From NCBI RefSeq assembly GCF_046250175.1, contig NZ_CP176468.1: a DNA stretch of 64,000 nucleotides; one strand, 5' to 3'. This document shows, piece by piece, positions 63,819 to 64,000 of this stretch (position 1 is its first letter; each line of letters begins with the position of its first letter). The translations under genes were made by a program, and so were the position numbers. The notes beneath the pieces are model-generated. The model ran no database searches and was not told the origin of the DNA. It saw only the letters and a list, made by a program, of their open reading frames with translations. This DNA comes from Psychromonas sp030397575 (GTDB lineage Bacteria; Pseudomonadota; Gammaproteobacteria; Enterobacterales; Psychromonadaceae).

Positions 63819-63846
63819 TTGACATTGTTCGAAAGGCGCGTAATAT
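63819..63846 (+). promoter_or_regulatory. rRNA operon promoter P2
   Basis: TTGACA (63819-63824) and TAATAT (63841-63846), 16 bp apart, 136 bp after P1, with an A-rich upstream stretch. Downstream GC-rich CGCCGCCTAGCC follows. Confidence 0.85.
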
Positions 63847-63868
63847 ACGCCGCCTAGCCGAAAGGCAC

Positions 63869-63879
63869 GCTCTTTAACA
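63869..63879 (+). other. rrn leader: boxA antitermination site in the rrn leader
   Basis: GCTCTTTAACA matches the boxA core of gammaproteobacterial rRNA leaders, and the sequence after it (TTTAATCAAACAATCTGTGTG) is the usual continuation. The 16S gene should begin just beyond 64000; no 16S sequence is inside the window. Confidence 0.88.
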
Positions 63880-64000
63880 ATTTAATCAAACAATCTGTGT
63901 GAGCACTTATTGTTGATGTGATTTCAAAAAAATCAAAGTCCTACTTGTTAGGCAACATCAATAGAAGTGACACACGAATTAATTCATTAATTCAGAATAA

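Noticed and set aside
1..64000. Search for tRNA genes, insertion sequences, prophage or defence genes
   Set aside because: No cloverleaf-like gene, transposase, integrase, inverted-repeat-bounded element or known defence operon was seen by reading; a tRNAscan or ISfinder run would be decisive.

Overview
The window is chromosomal core sequence of a low-GC, marine-type gammaproteobacterium. Protein sequences and gene order resemble Psychromonas or other Alteromonadales/Vibrionales-like genomes; this placement is an inference from memory of homologues, not a search result. The left edge cuts the 5' end of rmuC. The right edge stops in the leader of an rRNA operon, just before 16S.

Layout. (1) 0-19 kb holds the K+ uptake pair trkH/trkA, then rsmB-fmt-def on the minus strand. 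A LysM protein, dprA, smg, a four-finger yrdD-like protein and tsaC follow on the plus strand. purEK, an RlmI-like methyltransferase, a divergent MFS/LysR pair and aroE with a DUF1488 gene come next. (2) 18.4-24.9 kb holds yihD, a DUF4250 protein, a Fur-box-controlled Mn/Fe ABC transporter (sitABCD type), a small lipoprotein, srkA and dsbA. (3) 25-30.6 kb holds a P-loop kinase-like protein overlapping coaA, then glpX, argD, pabA and yfcH. (4) 30.66-31.06 kb has no protein gene but encodes, on the minus strand, what reads as a CsrB-family sponge RNA, with about 23 GGA motifs, six of them in the centres of CAGGATG hairpins. (5) 31.4-43 kb holds a porin and then the dnaA region: mnmE-yidC-yidD-rnpA-rpmH (minus) facing dnaA-dnaN-recF-gyrB (plus), with a DnaA box and GATC repeats between them. 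(6) 43-51 kb holds a chemotaxis receptor, avtA, glyQ-glyS, a PD-(D/E)xK-like protein and a 52-aa YhfL-like lipoprotein. (7) 51.3-58.2 kb is the complete F1Fo ATP synthase operon atpIBEFHAGDC. (8) 58.4-63.5 kb holds parB-parA-rsmG-mnmG, then oriC, then mioC. (9) 63.6-64 kb holds tandem rrn promoters and boxA.

Replication and segregation elements tie the right half together. oriC carries nine GATC sites in 132 bp and several DnaA boxes. At least four near-perfect parS palindromes lie at 40.5-46.8 kb, 12-20 kb from parAB; one is inside the 3' end of recF. The initiator, sliding clamp, gyrase and partition genes all lie within about 26 kb of the origin.

I saw no phage, insertion sequence, CRISPR array, tRNA gene or defence island. 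The less ordinary items are the CsrB-like RNA, a dprA gene with no ATG/GTG/TTG start (apparently ATT), a kinase-like protein with an altered Walker A motif, and the parS cluster.
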